64,000 nt of DNA from JABWBD01 sp040768665. GTDB taxonomy: Bacteria; Planctomycetota; Planctomycetia; Pirellulales; Thermoguttaceae. A model generated the notes under the pieces. The model saw only the letters and a program-made list of their open reading frames with translations. It was not told the DNA's origin and searched no databases. Positions within the stretch are counted from its first letter, which is position 1. Each line of letters begins with the position of its first letter. The DNA lies in the NCBI GenBank assembly GCA_040768665.1, contig JAXGMN010000015.1, positions 1-64,000 on the forward strand. The letters are read 5' to 3'. A program made the translations under genes and the position numbers. This document shows, piece by piece, positions 44,777 through 52,924 of this stretch.

Positions 44777-45150
44777 CGGTTGGATCTCCCAGAGCATAAC
44801 GGTCTTGTGACAGTTATAGCCTCCTGGGCGCTGCGGAAGAAGGAAGAGTCAGTCTCTTCGGGTGCGTCGGCACGGCCGCAGAAAGGGCTAACGGGTGATC
44901 GAGGCCGACGCCGTTGCCCGCCTCTTGGATTCAGGCTCAACCACAATTCAGTTTACCACTCGGCCGTCGTCCGCACCACGCCGAAGGCGTCGTCGGCAAG
45001 GATGCCGCGGCTTAGCGGCCGTTGTCACGACTTGTCAGCCCCGGCAACACCCACGGCCGTCTCTGGGCCGCACCCGACACTGCGTTCGAGATGTTCTTAA
45101 ACACCTTAAACAACCCCCGGTTGCTTTGTGGGGCCGAAACAGGGGCATCG
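44777..45150. other. Intergenic spacer with repeat remnant
   Basis: 374 bp without a gene. It contains CACCACGCCGAAGGCGTCGT followed by GGATGCCGCGGCTTAGCGGCC (about 44975-45020), a repeat also present in degraded form at 38205-38245 and 38800-38850. A lone GGGCTAAC at 44885 resembles the left box of the attC-like sites, but no matching right half is seen. Confidence 0.5.
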
Positions 45151-45453
45151 CTATTCTTGACCAAACCGCCACGCAGTAACCAGTGATGTCCCGTTTTCTT
45201 TCCCTTCCGGGAGATCCTCCGCTTCGATTTCCACCCGCGTTACTCGGCAGCCCGCCTTCTGCACATCGGCAATGCCCGAGCGAATCGCGTGTTCAAGAGA
45301 ATCGGACTGGCGATGCAGTGTGACCATCACAACGCCGGCGCGGGAGCTCGGGGAACCGTCATCACATCCCGCATCGTAAAGGTCTTCCACCAATTGATCG
45401 GTTAATTCCGTCCCATTGGATAGGACCAGGGTGAAGTCGTACTGTTTCATCAT
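45151..45453 (-). CDS. Second gene of conserved two-gene module (possible antitoxin)
   Basis: 100 residues (MMKQYDFTLVLSNGTELTDQ, LVEDLYDAGCDDGSPSSRAG, SLEHAIRSGIADVQKAGCRV). It is an alpha/beta ferredoxin-like small protein. I recall this sequence type as a common small ORF found behind a basic HicA-like partner in varied bacteria, but I know no assigned function. Its ATG overlaps the stop of the upstream ORF (TAATG), so they are translated together. Acidic partner after basic partner suggests toxin-antitoxin or a two-part binding module; this is inference. Confidence 0.55.
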   Translation of the reverse strand: MMKQYDFTLVLSNGTELTDQLVEDLYDAGCDDGSPSSRAGVVMVTLHRQSDSLEHAIRSGIADVQKAGCRVTRVEIEAEDLPEGKENGTSLVTAWRFGQE

Positions 45454-45698
45454 TACTCGTCCTCGGGGCCATGCGGACAGTTGTTTACCGCCCGGCGAAT
45501 GTCGCGCGCGTGCGCCTCCGGGACTCGGGGGGTACTGTAAACGGCGTGCTGGCATCCTTCGCGGCCAGGTTGAGGGCAGTACAACCGACCCCATGCGTGT
45601 CCTCTTGGGCCGGACTTCCGGAGTGTCCATCCATGCTCCAGGGCGTAGTTGGCCGCCTCGCGGACATGCTTGTTCCAGTCCGCAGCTTGATTCCACAA
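45453..45698 (-). CDS. First gene of two-gene module, HicA-like small protein
   Basis: 81 residues from a TTG start with GTAGG just upstream. Motifs: HVREAANYALEHGWTLRKSG, GHAWGRLYCPQPGREGCQHA, VYSTPRVPEAHARDIRRAVN. The helix, then 'GW-x-L-x-K-S-G-x-x-G-H-x-W', then a beta strand resembles the HicA mRNA-interferase fold (where GSHH carries the catalytic His), here with GHAW. The basic C-terminal helix ARDIRRAV fits RNA binding. This is pattern resemblance only. It is translationally coupled to the 100-residue partner. Confidence 0.5.
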   Translation of the reverse strand: MWNQAADWNKHVREAANYALEHGWTLRKSGPRGHAWGRLYCPQPGREGCQHAVYSTPRVPEAHARDIRRAVNNCPHGPEDE

Positions 45699-45940
45699 TA
45701 CCTACGCCGCGCGTGGCAGGCCCGGTCAAGCGTGGCCCTGCGCGAGTTTGAACTTGCTTTGAGCAACGCTCAGCCCTTGGACGCGGTCGGCATTGGCTGG
45801 GTTGCCGTGCGGGGAAATCTCGCAACACACCCGCCGCTCGGCGTCTGGACGAGCGGCAGTCCTCTCCGGTATCATCAAAGATCCTCCGGTGCGAAAACGA
45901 CGAAATCTCCCAACTGCACCTCACAAAGAAAGAGCCTGCT

Positions 45941-47221
45941 GTGCGACGGAAAAGCGGTAACCCTTGTCCCCTCTCCGTGGTGGTTTTCGTCCTGACAATG
46001 ATCATCTCAACCGGCATGGCCGCCGACTGGACCCGCTTCCGGGGGGGGAATGGTCAAGGAGTGTCCGAGCAGACTGTTTTAGACGAGTGGAATGAGAAGG
46101 ACAATATCCTCTGGAAGACCGCACTTCCGGGTCGCGGCGCCTCCAGCCCGATTACGCTGGGCGATCGGATCTTCGTGACCTGTTACAACGGTTACGGGTT
46201 GGATGAGGACGAGCCCGGCACCATCGAGGACCTCGCGCGTCATCTGGTTTGTCTTGACCGAGGCACCGGAAAGATCGTTTGGCAGAAGGCCGCCGAAGCC
46301 CTGATGCCGGAAGAGGAGTATCGGGGCTTCGTCGCCCTGCACGGATACGCATCGGGTACTCCGGTCACCGATGGGAACGCGGTTTACGTGTTTTGCGGTC
46401 GCTCCGGCGTCTACGCGTACAGCCTCGAGGGCGAGCAGCTCTGGCACACCGTCGTCGGCGAGGGACTGCACCACTGGGGTTCCGGATCGTCGCCCATCGT
46501 GCACGGCGACCTCGTGATCGTCAACGCCAGCATCGAGAGCAAGGCGCTGGTGGCGCTGGATAAGAAGACCGGCAAAGAGGTCTGGCGGGCCGAGGGAGTC
46601 GAAGAATCGTGGAGCACGCCGCTGGTGGTGAACCTTCCCGGCGGGGGCAAGGAACTCGTCGCGAACATGCGAGGCAAAGTTCTTGGCCTCGATCCGGAAA
46701 CCGGGCGCGAACTGTGGCGCTGCACGGGCATCAAGTCGTATATCTGTCCGGCGGTGATCGCTCATGAGGGGGTGGCCTATGTCTCCGGCGGCCGTCCGCC
46801 GGAGATGATCGCCATTCGAGCCGGCGGACGCGGCGACGTGACCGACAGCCACGTCCTCTGGACCCGCAAGAAAACGGCCATCGTCGGCACACCGCTCTAC
46901 CACGACGGCCATCTCTATTGGATCAACCGGCAGGCCATCGCATCCTGCGCGAAGGCGAGCGACGGAGAGACGGTCTACGAGGAGCGGTTGGACGTCGGCG
47001 GGCGCGGCGACAAGGTTTATGCCTCGCTGGTCCTGGCGGGCAACCGGCTCTATGGCGTGTCGCGCCAGGACGGTACGGTGGTGCTCGCTGCCGGCCCGGA
47101 GTTCAGTCTCGTCGCGCATAACCGGCCGGGCGACGAGAGTGTTTTCAATGCAACTCCCGTTGTGTCGCAAGGGGCCTTGCTGGTCCGCTCCGACCAATAC
47201 CTTTACTGCATCGGGCGGTAA
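45941..47221 (+). CDS. Exported PQQ-like beta-propeller protein
   Basis: 426 residues from a GTG; the signal peptide is SVVVFVLTMIISTGMAADW. DWTRFRGGNGQGVSEQ opens the propeller. Blades carry GKIVWQKA, GEQLWHTVVG, GKEVWRAEG, GRELWRCTG and SHVLWTRKK. It is a paralogue of the protein at 25000-26325, sharing the layout but little close sequence. No catalytic dehydrogenase residues are evident. A structural or substrate-binding role outside the cytoplasm is likely. It is transcribed away from the two-gene module. Confidence 0.85.
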   Translation: MRRKSGNPCPLSVVVFVLTMIISTGMAADWTRFRGGNGQGVSEQTVLDEWNEKDNILWKTALPGRGASSPITLGDRIFVTCYNGYGLDEDEPGTIEDLARHLVCLDRGTGKIVWQKAAEALMPEEEYRGFVALHGYASGTPVTDGNAVYVFCGRSGVYAYSLEGEQLWHTVVGEGLHHWGSGSSPIVHGDLVIVNASIESKALVALDKKTGKEVWRAEGVEESWSTPLVVNLPGGGKELVANMRGKVLGLDPETGRELWRCTGIKSYICPAVIAHEGVAYVSGGRPPEMIAIRAGGRGDVTDSHVLWTRKKTAIVGTPLYHDGHLYWINRQAIASCAKASDGETVYEERLDVGGRGDKVYASLVLAGNRLYGVSRQDGTVVLAAGPEFSLVAHNRPGDESVFNATPVVSQGALLVRSDQYLYCIGR

Positions 47222-47291
47222 CGACTGAGGCACGCGTCTGCGGCCGTGCCCCCGATCGTTTCGCCGGAACAACCGAAAGGAGAGATGCCTC

Positions 47292-47615
47292 ATGCCCCTG
47301 TTCGAGATCGAAACGGAATCACATATCATCATCACCTGGGCCGACAACGAGTGCGCCGCCCGCGGCGTGGTCAGCGCGAATTATCCGCATGAGGAGCCGG
47401 TTCGCGTTACCCGCAGACCGCGAGACACCTGGGTGATTTCCAAAGCGGCCCTCGGACTGACCGGCGGTTTGGATCCTTGCTGTACCGCGCGCGACTGCCT
47501 GGCCAAGGCTGCCGGCGACAAAGTCCATGCCATTCGCCTGTACATGCACGAGACCGGCACCGATCTGGAACACGCGCGGAAAGTGATCGAGTCGAACATG
47601 GTGATGGGCTGGTAG
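47292..47615 (+). CDS. Small conserved-looking hypothetical protein
   Basis: 107 residues with a strong AAAGGAGAG Shine-Dalgarno. Motifs: FEIETESHIIITWADNECAA, VTRRPRDTWVISKAALGLTG and DPCCTARDCLAKAAGDKVHA. There is no signal or membrane span; the first half is beta-rich and the second helical. Cysteines come as CC and C in DPCCTARDC, which could bind metal. I do not recognise a family. It lies 97 bp before the DUF2207-like gene on the same strand. Confidence 0.6.
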   Translation: MPLFEIETESHIIITWADNECAARGVVSANYPHEEPVRVTRRPRDTWVISKAALGLTGGLDPCCTARDCLAKAAGDKVHAIRLYMHETGTDLEHARKVIESNMVMGW

Positions 47616-47712
47616 GCGAAACTCCGGCCTGTGCCGTGGTATCGTTCTGTTGTGCGGCACGGAAGCCGGACGCAGCGCCAGCGGACGGTGCGTCTTGCCA
47701 AGGAGTCTTGCC

Positions 47713-49557
47713 ATGGGCCGCTGTCGGGTACTTGCTGCGTTTGCCTGGATCGCTCTCGTCCTCCCGGCGACCCCCGCGTGGACGCAAGACTACCTGTTTT
47801 CCGTCCCGAAAATGGACATGCAGGTGGCGGTCCAGCCCGACGCCTCGGCCAGAATCGTCTACGACATCACATTTCAGAACAGCCCGCGCGGGCACGTGAT
47901 CGACGTCGTCGACATCGGCGTGCCCCATCGCGATTACCGGCTCCAGAATGTCCGCGCATCCAGCGGCGCAGCCCCGATCCGTGATATCCGCGCATCGGAG
48001 TTCGTCGATCCGGGGTTCGAGGTCCACTTGGGGCGGCATTCGATTCCGCCCGGCGGCGCCGGATCGCTGCACGTGGAGTTCACCATGCCGGACATGGCCT
48101 GGCAAGACACGACCCGCAAGGATTACGCGTCGTTTCGGATCACGCCGACCTGGTTCGGCGAGCGGTACGTGCAGGGAACGACCCAGCTTCGCGTTGCCGT
48201 GCATCTACCCAAAGGCATCGAGCCGGACGAGGTCCTGCACCAGGGCAAGGCGTTCGACCAGAAAGTGAAGACCGAGGAAGGGGTATCGGTGGTCTGGCAG
48301 TGGCCGGCGACGCGGCTGACGCGGGAACACATGGTCGCCGTTTCCTTTCCGAAGAAGGTCATGAATCGCGTGGTCGAGATGTCGGCGCTCGACCTCTTCC
48401 TGAAATGGTTCAGCGAGTCGACCACGGCGCGATGGATCGCCGGGTCCGTCTTCTTCGCGATGTTCGGTTTCGCGTTCTTCCGTTTCACCGGCGGAACGGG
48501 CGTTTCGGTGTTCGTGGTGCTTTCGGCCCTGTTGATCTGGTTGTTCGTTCGCAGCCCGGGCTGGCACCTGGTCCTGCTGCCGGTGATGGCCGGCCTGGTG
48601 GCACTCAATGAATGGATGTTCGCCCGCCGGAAGGCCGGCTACATGCCGCCGATCGCGCAGGTGGAAGGGGGCGGAATCAAGCGAGGACTGACCGCCCCGG
48701 AAGCGGCCGCGCTGCTCGAACTGCCGCTGGGCCGCGTTCTCGGACTGGTGATCTTCGGAATGCTCAAGAAGGGGCTCCTGCGCCAGGTTCAGCCCCAACC
48801 GCTCATCGTTCAGATCGACGAGGCCTTTCAGTCGGACGAGAGGCTGAAATCGTATTCCCAACGGGCGCGGTTCTACCGTGCAGCAGGCCAGAAGACGGGA
48901 GTGGTGGTTCACCGCCACGAGTATCCGTTTCTGTTTCTCATCAGCGAGAATCCGGGCAAGCCGCTCGAGCAGATCAACTTCTCCGTCCCTTTGCGCGAGT
49001 TGATCGAGGGGACGGCGGCAAGGATGAAGGGATTCGACGTGTCGGACACGCAGGACTATTACCGGCGGATCGTGCGGCGGGCGGTCGACAGCGCCCGCGA
49101 AGTTGGCGACATCCGGCAGCGCGAAGAGCGGATCGATCGCGACTTCGAATGGATCCTCATCGACGACGATTACCCGACCGTCTTCACCCACGGCCCTTAT
49201 CGACCCGTTTGGACCCGCGGGCCCGGCACGTGGACGCCCTCGGGCCCAAGCGGCGGATCAGGCGCCCCGTCGGGCCCCAGCATGCCCGGCACCACCAGCT
49301 TCGGCGACGTCTCCGCATCGTTTGCCGGCTGGGCCGAGAACACCATGGGCGGTCTGGCTGCGGCGATCGCACCGGGGTCGCTGCAGGTCAACCAACCCGC
49401 CGGCGGATTTATCAATCTCAGCGGCGCCGACCGTCTCACCGGCGAGTTCTTCCAAGCGCTCGCCGAATCTTCCGGTGGGCGGGGAGGCGGGGGCGGCGGA
49501 GGATGTGCTTGTGCCGGCTGCGCATGCGCCTGTGCCTGTGCGGGCGGTGGACGGTAA
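47713..49557 (+). CDS. DUF2207-like membrane protein with Cys-rich tail
   Basis: 614 residues (AAGGAG upstream). The signal peptide MGRCRVLAAFAWIALVLPAT is followed by a beta-sandwich of DUF2207 type (about 25-215, DYLFSVPKMDMQVAVQPDAS). Two to three membrane spans follow (about 235-300: IAGSVFFAMFGFAFFRFTGG, GVSVFVVLSALLIWLFVRSP), then a winged-helix-like cytoplasmic part (TAPEAAALLELPLGRVLGLV) and a long Pro/Gly/Ser-rich region. The last about 25 residues are a run of glycines and then alternating Cys-Ala with six cysteines, reminiscent of the Gly-rich ends of TPM/DUF2207 proteins but Cys-loaded, perhaps a metal site. The role is unknown. Confidence 0.75.
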   Translation: MGRCRVLAAFAWIALVLPATPAWTQDYLFSVPKMDMQVAVQPDASARIVYDITFQNSPRGHVIDVVDIGVPHRDYRLQNVRASSGAAPIRDIRASEFVDPGFEVHLGRHSIPPGGAGSLHVEFTMPDMAWQDTTRKDYASFRITPTWFGERYVQGTTQLRVAVHLPKGIEPDEVLHQGKAFDQKVKTEEGVSVVWQWPATRLTREHMVAVSFPKKVMNRVVEMSALDLFLKWFSESTTARWIAGSVFFAMFGFAFFRFTGGTGVSVFVVLSALLIWLFVRSPGWHLVLLPVMAGLVALNEWMFARRKAGYMPPIAQVEGGGIKRGLTAPEAAALLELPLGRVLGLVIFGMLKKGLLRQVQPQPLIVQIDEAFQSDERLKSYSQRARFYRAAGQKTGVVVHRHEYPFLFLISENPGKPLEQINFSVPLRELIEGTAARMKGFDVSDTQDYYRRIVRRAVDSAREVGDIRQREERIDRDFEWILIDDDYPTVFTHGPYRPVWTRGPGTWTPSGPSGGSGAPSGPSMPGTTSFGDVSASFAGWAENTMGGLAAAIAPGSLQVNQPAGGFINLSGADRLTGEFFQALAESSGGRGGGGGGGCACAGCACACACAGGGR

Positions 49558-49746
49558 GGCCGCGACCTTGGTCGGCGTGTCGTCTCAGATGGGCACCGGA
49601 CGAACGTATTGACTACCGCAGCTTCGTAACGCATTGACGACTACTTTGTCGTGCAAAGATCAATCTCGAACGTCGGTCGCGGGCTTGGCAAGGCGACTAG
49701 AATGAGATATGACGCGGCGGGCGGAAAGATGGATCGGGAGCAGTTG

Positions 49747-49865
49747 GGGGCCGTAAGAAAACAAGTCATACAATTTGACGTAGGGTGGATTTTAATCCAC
49801 CCGGAAAACAAGGGGTGGATTGGAATCCACCCTACGACTATTGGCTAGCTTATTCTCTTACAGCT
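49747..49865. repeat. MITE-like inverted repeat, family B (copy 2)
   Basis: The outer arms are GGCCGTAAGAAAACAAGTCA and the complement region ending ATTCTCTTACAGCTCC. The inner arms are ACGTAGGGTGGATTTTAATC and GATTGGAATCCACCCTACG. Order and spacing match the copy at 6788-6909. The remainder of 49558-49936 holds no gene. Confidence 0.78.
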
Positions 49866-49936
49866 CCTTGGAGTAGTTTACTTGTCGAACTCCGAGGGGA
49901 GATTTGGGGAGATTTGGGGTCGCAGCTTGAATAGTT

Positions 49937-50914
49937 CTACAGCAAGACTTCTGGTTTTGCTCGGTTGTGCTTTGCCAGCCAGGATTTGCGATGCGAGTCG
50001 TGGGCGATTCGGTTGCGGTCGAGATGATATTCGATCAATCGAATCGCATCGTCCTCGGTGAGCATTCGCCGTGCAAATGCGGATCGCAGCAATTGCACTG
50101 CCATGTCCAACGTCAATTCGGGCTTATCCTCTTTCAGGTCGCGTTTATTGAGCGTCACGAAAAGACGAGCCAGGGCAACCAGGCTCATGTGATGGTGCCA
50201 CCCGGCCCAAGACCGCACTTCGTAGTGAGCCATGCCCAGGTGCATCTTCCCGTCTTCAAAGTACTCCTCCACGTACATCCAGTCGAAGCGTACCTTGCCC
50301 GCCGCCTGGGTCCGGCGAGTTATCGTCGCGGCGATCTGCGGCTTCGACTGAAACGGCACCTCCTTGGGCACGCGCGTCTTCTTGCGGTGAACGCCGTCCT
50401 TGGCCCTGTCCTCCGGCAAGAACAGTTGTGCATCCAACATCGCCGTGCCGGCGGGCGTGACGCCTACCAGATACACTCCCACCGGGCAGTTCGCCGTCTT
50501 GCCCAAGCGGCCGCACCATTGCCGATCCACACCGACGCTTTCCGCTGGCTGCTTGACGAATCCCGATTCGTCGATCACTCCCACCGTGCCGAGCGACCAC
50601 TGTTGACAGCTTGGCTCCATTTCCTCAGCGAAGACCGCCTGAATCTCCCGAAAGATGTCGCCGGCCTCCCACGGGGAAACGCTGATGAAGTTCTGCATGG
50701 CCACGACCTCCTTCTGGGTCGCTGGCTCACCATTCGGACTCCGAGCAAACGGCAACGCGATCGGCTCGACACTTTTGCGAGGCTGATCGGAGAACAGGCC
50801 TTTCAGGTAATCGAGCGAATGCTCTTGCGCTTCTCTGCGGCCAAATAGCGGAGCGAATCGTCGATGCCATCGGACAACCCTCGCCGCGCTGGCGCGCACC
50901 TCGTCCCTTGTCAT
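49937..50914 (-). CDS. IS701-family transposase with in-frame deletion
   Basis: 325 residues; ATG with AGGAG upstream. IS701 hallmarks: VIDESGFVKQPAESVGVDRQ with the first catalytic Asp, WCGRLGKTANCPVGVYLVGV, LDAQLFLPEDRAKD, and C-terminal HYEVRSWAGWHHHMSLVALA. Family members are about 400-450 residues. Here KVRFDWM jumps straight to YVEEYFEDGKMH. The block that normally follows (the TFDEWYGG region with the second Asp, and about 100 residues) is missing although the frame is kept. The enzyme should be inactive, so the element could move only in trans. Confidence 0.88.
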   Translation of the reverse strand: MTRDEVRASAARVVRWHRRFAPLFGRREAQEHSLDYLKGLFSDQPRKSVEPIALPFARSPNGEPATQKEVVAMQNFISVSPWEAGDIFREIQAVFAEEMEPSCQQWSLGTVGVIDESGFVKQPAESVGVDRQWCGRLGKTANCPVGVYLVGVTPAGTAMLDAQLFLPEDRAKDGVHRKKTRVPKEVPFQSKPQIAATITRRTQAAGKVRFDWMYVEEYFEDGKMHLGMAHYEVRSWAGWHHHMSLVALARLFVTLNKRDLKEDKPELTLDMAVQLLRSAFARRMLTEDDAIRLIEYHLDRNRIAHDSHRKSWLAKHNRAKPEVLL

Positions 50915-50987
50915 GGAACCACACTCCTGACACGATGTTCCAAACTCGGGACTGGCCAGCCCTTACGGCCATGGCTAAGCAACGTTC

Positions 50988-51091
50988 GAGAAAAAAGTGT
51001 CAGGAACCATTTGTGCGGAGAAAAAAGTGTCAGGAACCATTTGTGCGAAGCACCCGAAGGGCCGGTTTCCGGCAAATGGTTCCTGACACTT
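50988..51091. repeat. GTGTCAGGAACCATTTG tandem and inverted repeats
   Basis: Two direct 30-bp copies (GAGAAAAAAGTGTCAGGAAC and on; 50988-51017 and 51018-51047) are followed by an inverted copy (CAAATGGTTCCTGACACTT, 51073-51091) that can form a 19-bp stem with either. They lie inside the IS, between the transposase start and the right terminal repeat. There are no spacers, so this is not CRISPR. Confidence 0.75.
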
Positions 51092-51190
51092 ATTTCTCGA
51101 TCAATCCTAACTCAAAAATCCTACGAGTGCTAGCATCGAAAAGGGAAGCCAAAAAAAGTCTTGCTGTAGAACTATTCAAGCTGCGACCCC

Positions 51191-52006
51191 ACATCTTCCC
51201 CCAAACCACTTCTCCTGTAAGACCATCCTTTCCTCGGCCCAGCGGCGGACCATTCTGGAACTTGAGATCAATCCAGAGGTCCGGGAACTGCTGTCCGCCG
51301 AGACAACCGGCACTCGCACCTTCAACTTCACTGCCGACGAACTCGTCGAAATTTGCCACGCCATTGCGGAGCCGCTCGCCGCCGCCGAGAGCAAATACCG
51401 GAACCAGTTTCTCAAAGCCGCCGAAAGAGTCTCCCAAGGGCTCACCGATGGCCTGACGAGCCGCCCAAAGCCGCCCCGGAAGCCCAAACTGAAGACCGCA
51501 TACCAACTGAAGGTCGCTCTGGGTCAGGTCAAGCCGGTTGTCTGTCGACGGTTTCAAGTGCTCGACTGCACGCTCCCGGAGCTTCACGAAATCATCCAGA
51601 CCGTCATGGGCTGGGAGAACAAGCATCCGTACCGCTTCGAGGTCGCTGGGACGAGGTATGGCGATCCGGCGCGGTGTTCCGATGGGAGGCGGATCAAGCT
51701 GAGCCATCTTGTGAAGCAGGGGGAGCGGCAGCTTGAATACGTGTATGATTTTGACGACAATTGGCGGCACACCGTCGAGATCGAGTCGGGGTTCCAACCG
51801 GAAAAGACGGCGGGGTTCCCGGTCTGTTTGGAGGGTAAGGGATGTTGCCCGCCGGGCCAGTCGGGTACGCCGATTTCCTGAAGGCGATCAACGATCCGAA
51901 TCATGACCGGCACCGGGAACTGCTCGACTGGTGCGGAGGGTGGTTTGACCCGAGGGCGTTTGATTTGGAGATGTTAAACAGGGTGTTGTGTCAAAGGAGG
52001 TCATGA
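51191..52006 (+). pseudogene. pRiA4b ORF-3-like gene, truncated by IS and frameshifted
   Basis: The first frame is open from the IS boundary with no start codon: RRTILELEINPEVRELLSAE, then YQLKVALGQVKPVVCRRFQV, LHEIIQTVMGWENKHPYRFE, YDFDDNWRHTVEIES and CLEGKGCCPPGQSG, all diagnostic of the plasmid pRiA4b ORF-3 family. Near 51865 the frame shifts. The remaining family C-terminus (GYADFLKAINDPNHDRHREL, LDWCGGWFDPRAFDLEMLN) continues in the -1 frame to a TGA at 52004-52006. The gene therefore has lost its 5' end and carries one frameshift. The function of the intact family is unknown. Confidence 0.85.
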
Positions 52007-52010
52007 TTCC

Positions 52011-52739
52011 ATGAAGCGGCTGACAGCCTTCTCGTTTGGGTACTGGGGTTGGGGCAACTCGACGGAGCAGCTTGTGCAGGCTGCTGATGCGGTGGAACGG
52101 TCCCGTGGCTTCAAGCCGCCGATCTTCGTGGACGTTCGCATCAGCCGTTCCGTTCGGGCGGTCGGGTTCAGCGGCCATGCGTTCGGGGACCTGCTGGGAC
52201 CAAAACGATACCACTGGATGAAGCGTCTCGGCAACGAGCGTATCCTCACGGCCAATCGCCAAGGCATGACAATCGCCGACCCTTCAGCGGCAGAAGACCT
52301 TCTCGATTTGGCAATGGATGCTGCGCACGATAACCGACGAGTCATTTTCTTTTGCGGATGCGCAAACGCCAAAACTGACGGCAAAGTAACTTGCCATCGA
52401 GTTCGAGTTGCTACGCTTGTGCGGGCGGCAGCGAAGCGGCGAGGTTTGAATTTTGAGACAGTCGAGTGGCCGGGCGGAAAGCCACAGCATTTCCAGCTAA
52501 GTGTTTCGGACGACATCTTCCGCTCGGTTATTCGAGGCCGCACGTCGATTCCGATAGGACAGACGAGACAATTGGCCGAGTGGGCAAGTGTTCCTTGGGG
52601 CTCAGTCGTGACCCTCGAATCGTCAGGGCAGCAGCTTCATCGGATCGTTGGTCCGGCGAAGTGGGAGAAACAGGAGTGGGCGCTGCCGGTGTTCTACTGG
52701 TGCGGCGTCGCAGATTACCTGACCGGAATAAGCGGCTGA
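52011..52739 (+). CDS. DUF488-like protein
   Basis: 242 residues behind AAAGGAGG. The first half resembles DUF488: MKRLTAFSFGYWGWGNSTEQ, PIFVDVRISRSVRAVGFSGH, and VIFFCGCANAKTDGKVTCHR (the CxCAxxxxxxCHR motif of the family). The C-terminal about 70 residues (WASVPWGSVVTLESSGQQLH) form an extra domain. The family is of unknown function, often in accessory DNA. It starts 4 bp after the stop of the broken pRiA4b-type gene, so they were probably one operon. Confidence 0.7.
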   Translation: MKRLTAFSFGYWGWGNSTEQLVQAADAVERSRGFKPPIFVDVRISRSVRAVGFSGHAFGDLLGPKRYHWMKRLGNERILTANRQGMTIADPSAAEDLLDLAMDAAHDNRRVIFFCGCANAKTDGKVTCHRVRVATLVRAAAKRRGLNFETVEWPGGKPQHFQLSVSDDIFRSVIRGRTSIPIGQTRQLAEWASVPWGSVVTLESSGQQLHRIVGPAKWEKQEWALPVFYWCGVADYLTGISG

Positions 52740-52859
52740 AGTTTCTAATTCTTTGTCCGGCCAGACGCCCGCGCGTATCCCGCCCCTGACCCCGCCCGGG
52801 TAGATTCATCTAGAACCCCGCCCCTTGTTTGTTCCTTCCGGGCATGGTGCGCATGAAAA

Positions 52860-52899
52860 GGAGGAGCGGGACCCCTTGTGATGATGACCCCGCTCCTCC
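52860..52899. terminator. Hairpin upstream of transposon genes
   Basis: GGAGGAGCGGG (52860-52870) pairs perfectly with CCCGCTCCTCC (52889-52899) around an 18-nt loop, 25 bp before the GTG of the DUF6431-like gene. It may be a 5' leader structure blocking read-through into the transposition genes, as in other insertion elements. Confidence 0.5.
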
Positions 52900-52924
52900 A
52901 ATCCAAATTCTTGTCAGGAGTATC

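Larger units (their letters stand above)
49916..51190. mobile_element. IS701-family insertion sequence, internally deleted
   Basis: Both ends carry a 35-bp perfect inverted repeat, GGGGTCGCAGCTTGAATAGT and on (49916-49950 and 51156-51190). Pairing weakly extends outward (AGATTT/AGATGT and TTTGGGG on both sides), so the true ends may lie up to about 12 bp further out. No clear target duplication is seen. The element holds a transposase with an in-frame deletion and a block of GTGTCAGGAACC repeats. It lies directly against a 5'-truncated pRiA4b-type gene. Confidence 0.85.

Noticed and set aside
44885..44920. GGGCTAAC followed by a 9-nt spacer and AGGCCGA, like the left half of an attC site
   Set aside because: No right half with L'-9 nt-GTT geometry was found in the next 150 bp and no cassette-like ORF precedes it.
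50988..51091. Possible CRISPR array
   Set aside because: The 30-bp units are adjacent with no spacers, and the third copy is inverted; no cas gene is present.
52740..52860. Left terminal repeat of the CHC2-type transposon
   Set aside because: No sequence here matches the region after 56404 in inverted orientation over more than about 8 bases, so I cannot mark the ends.
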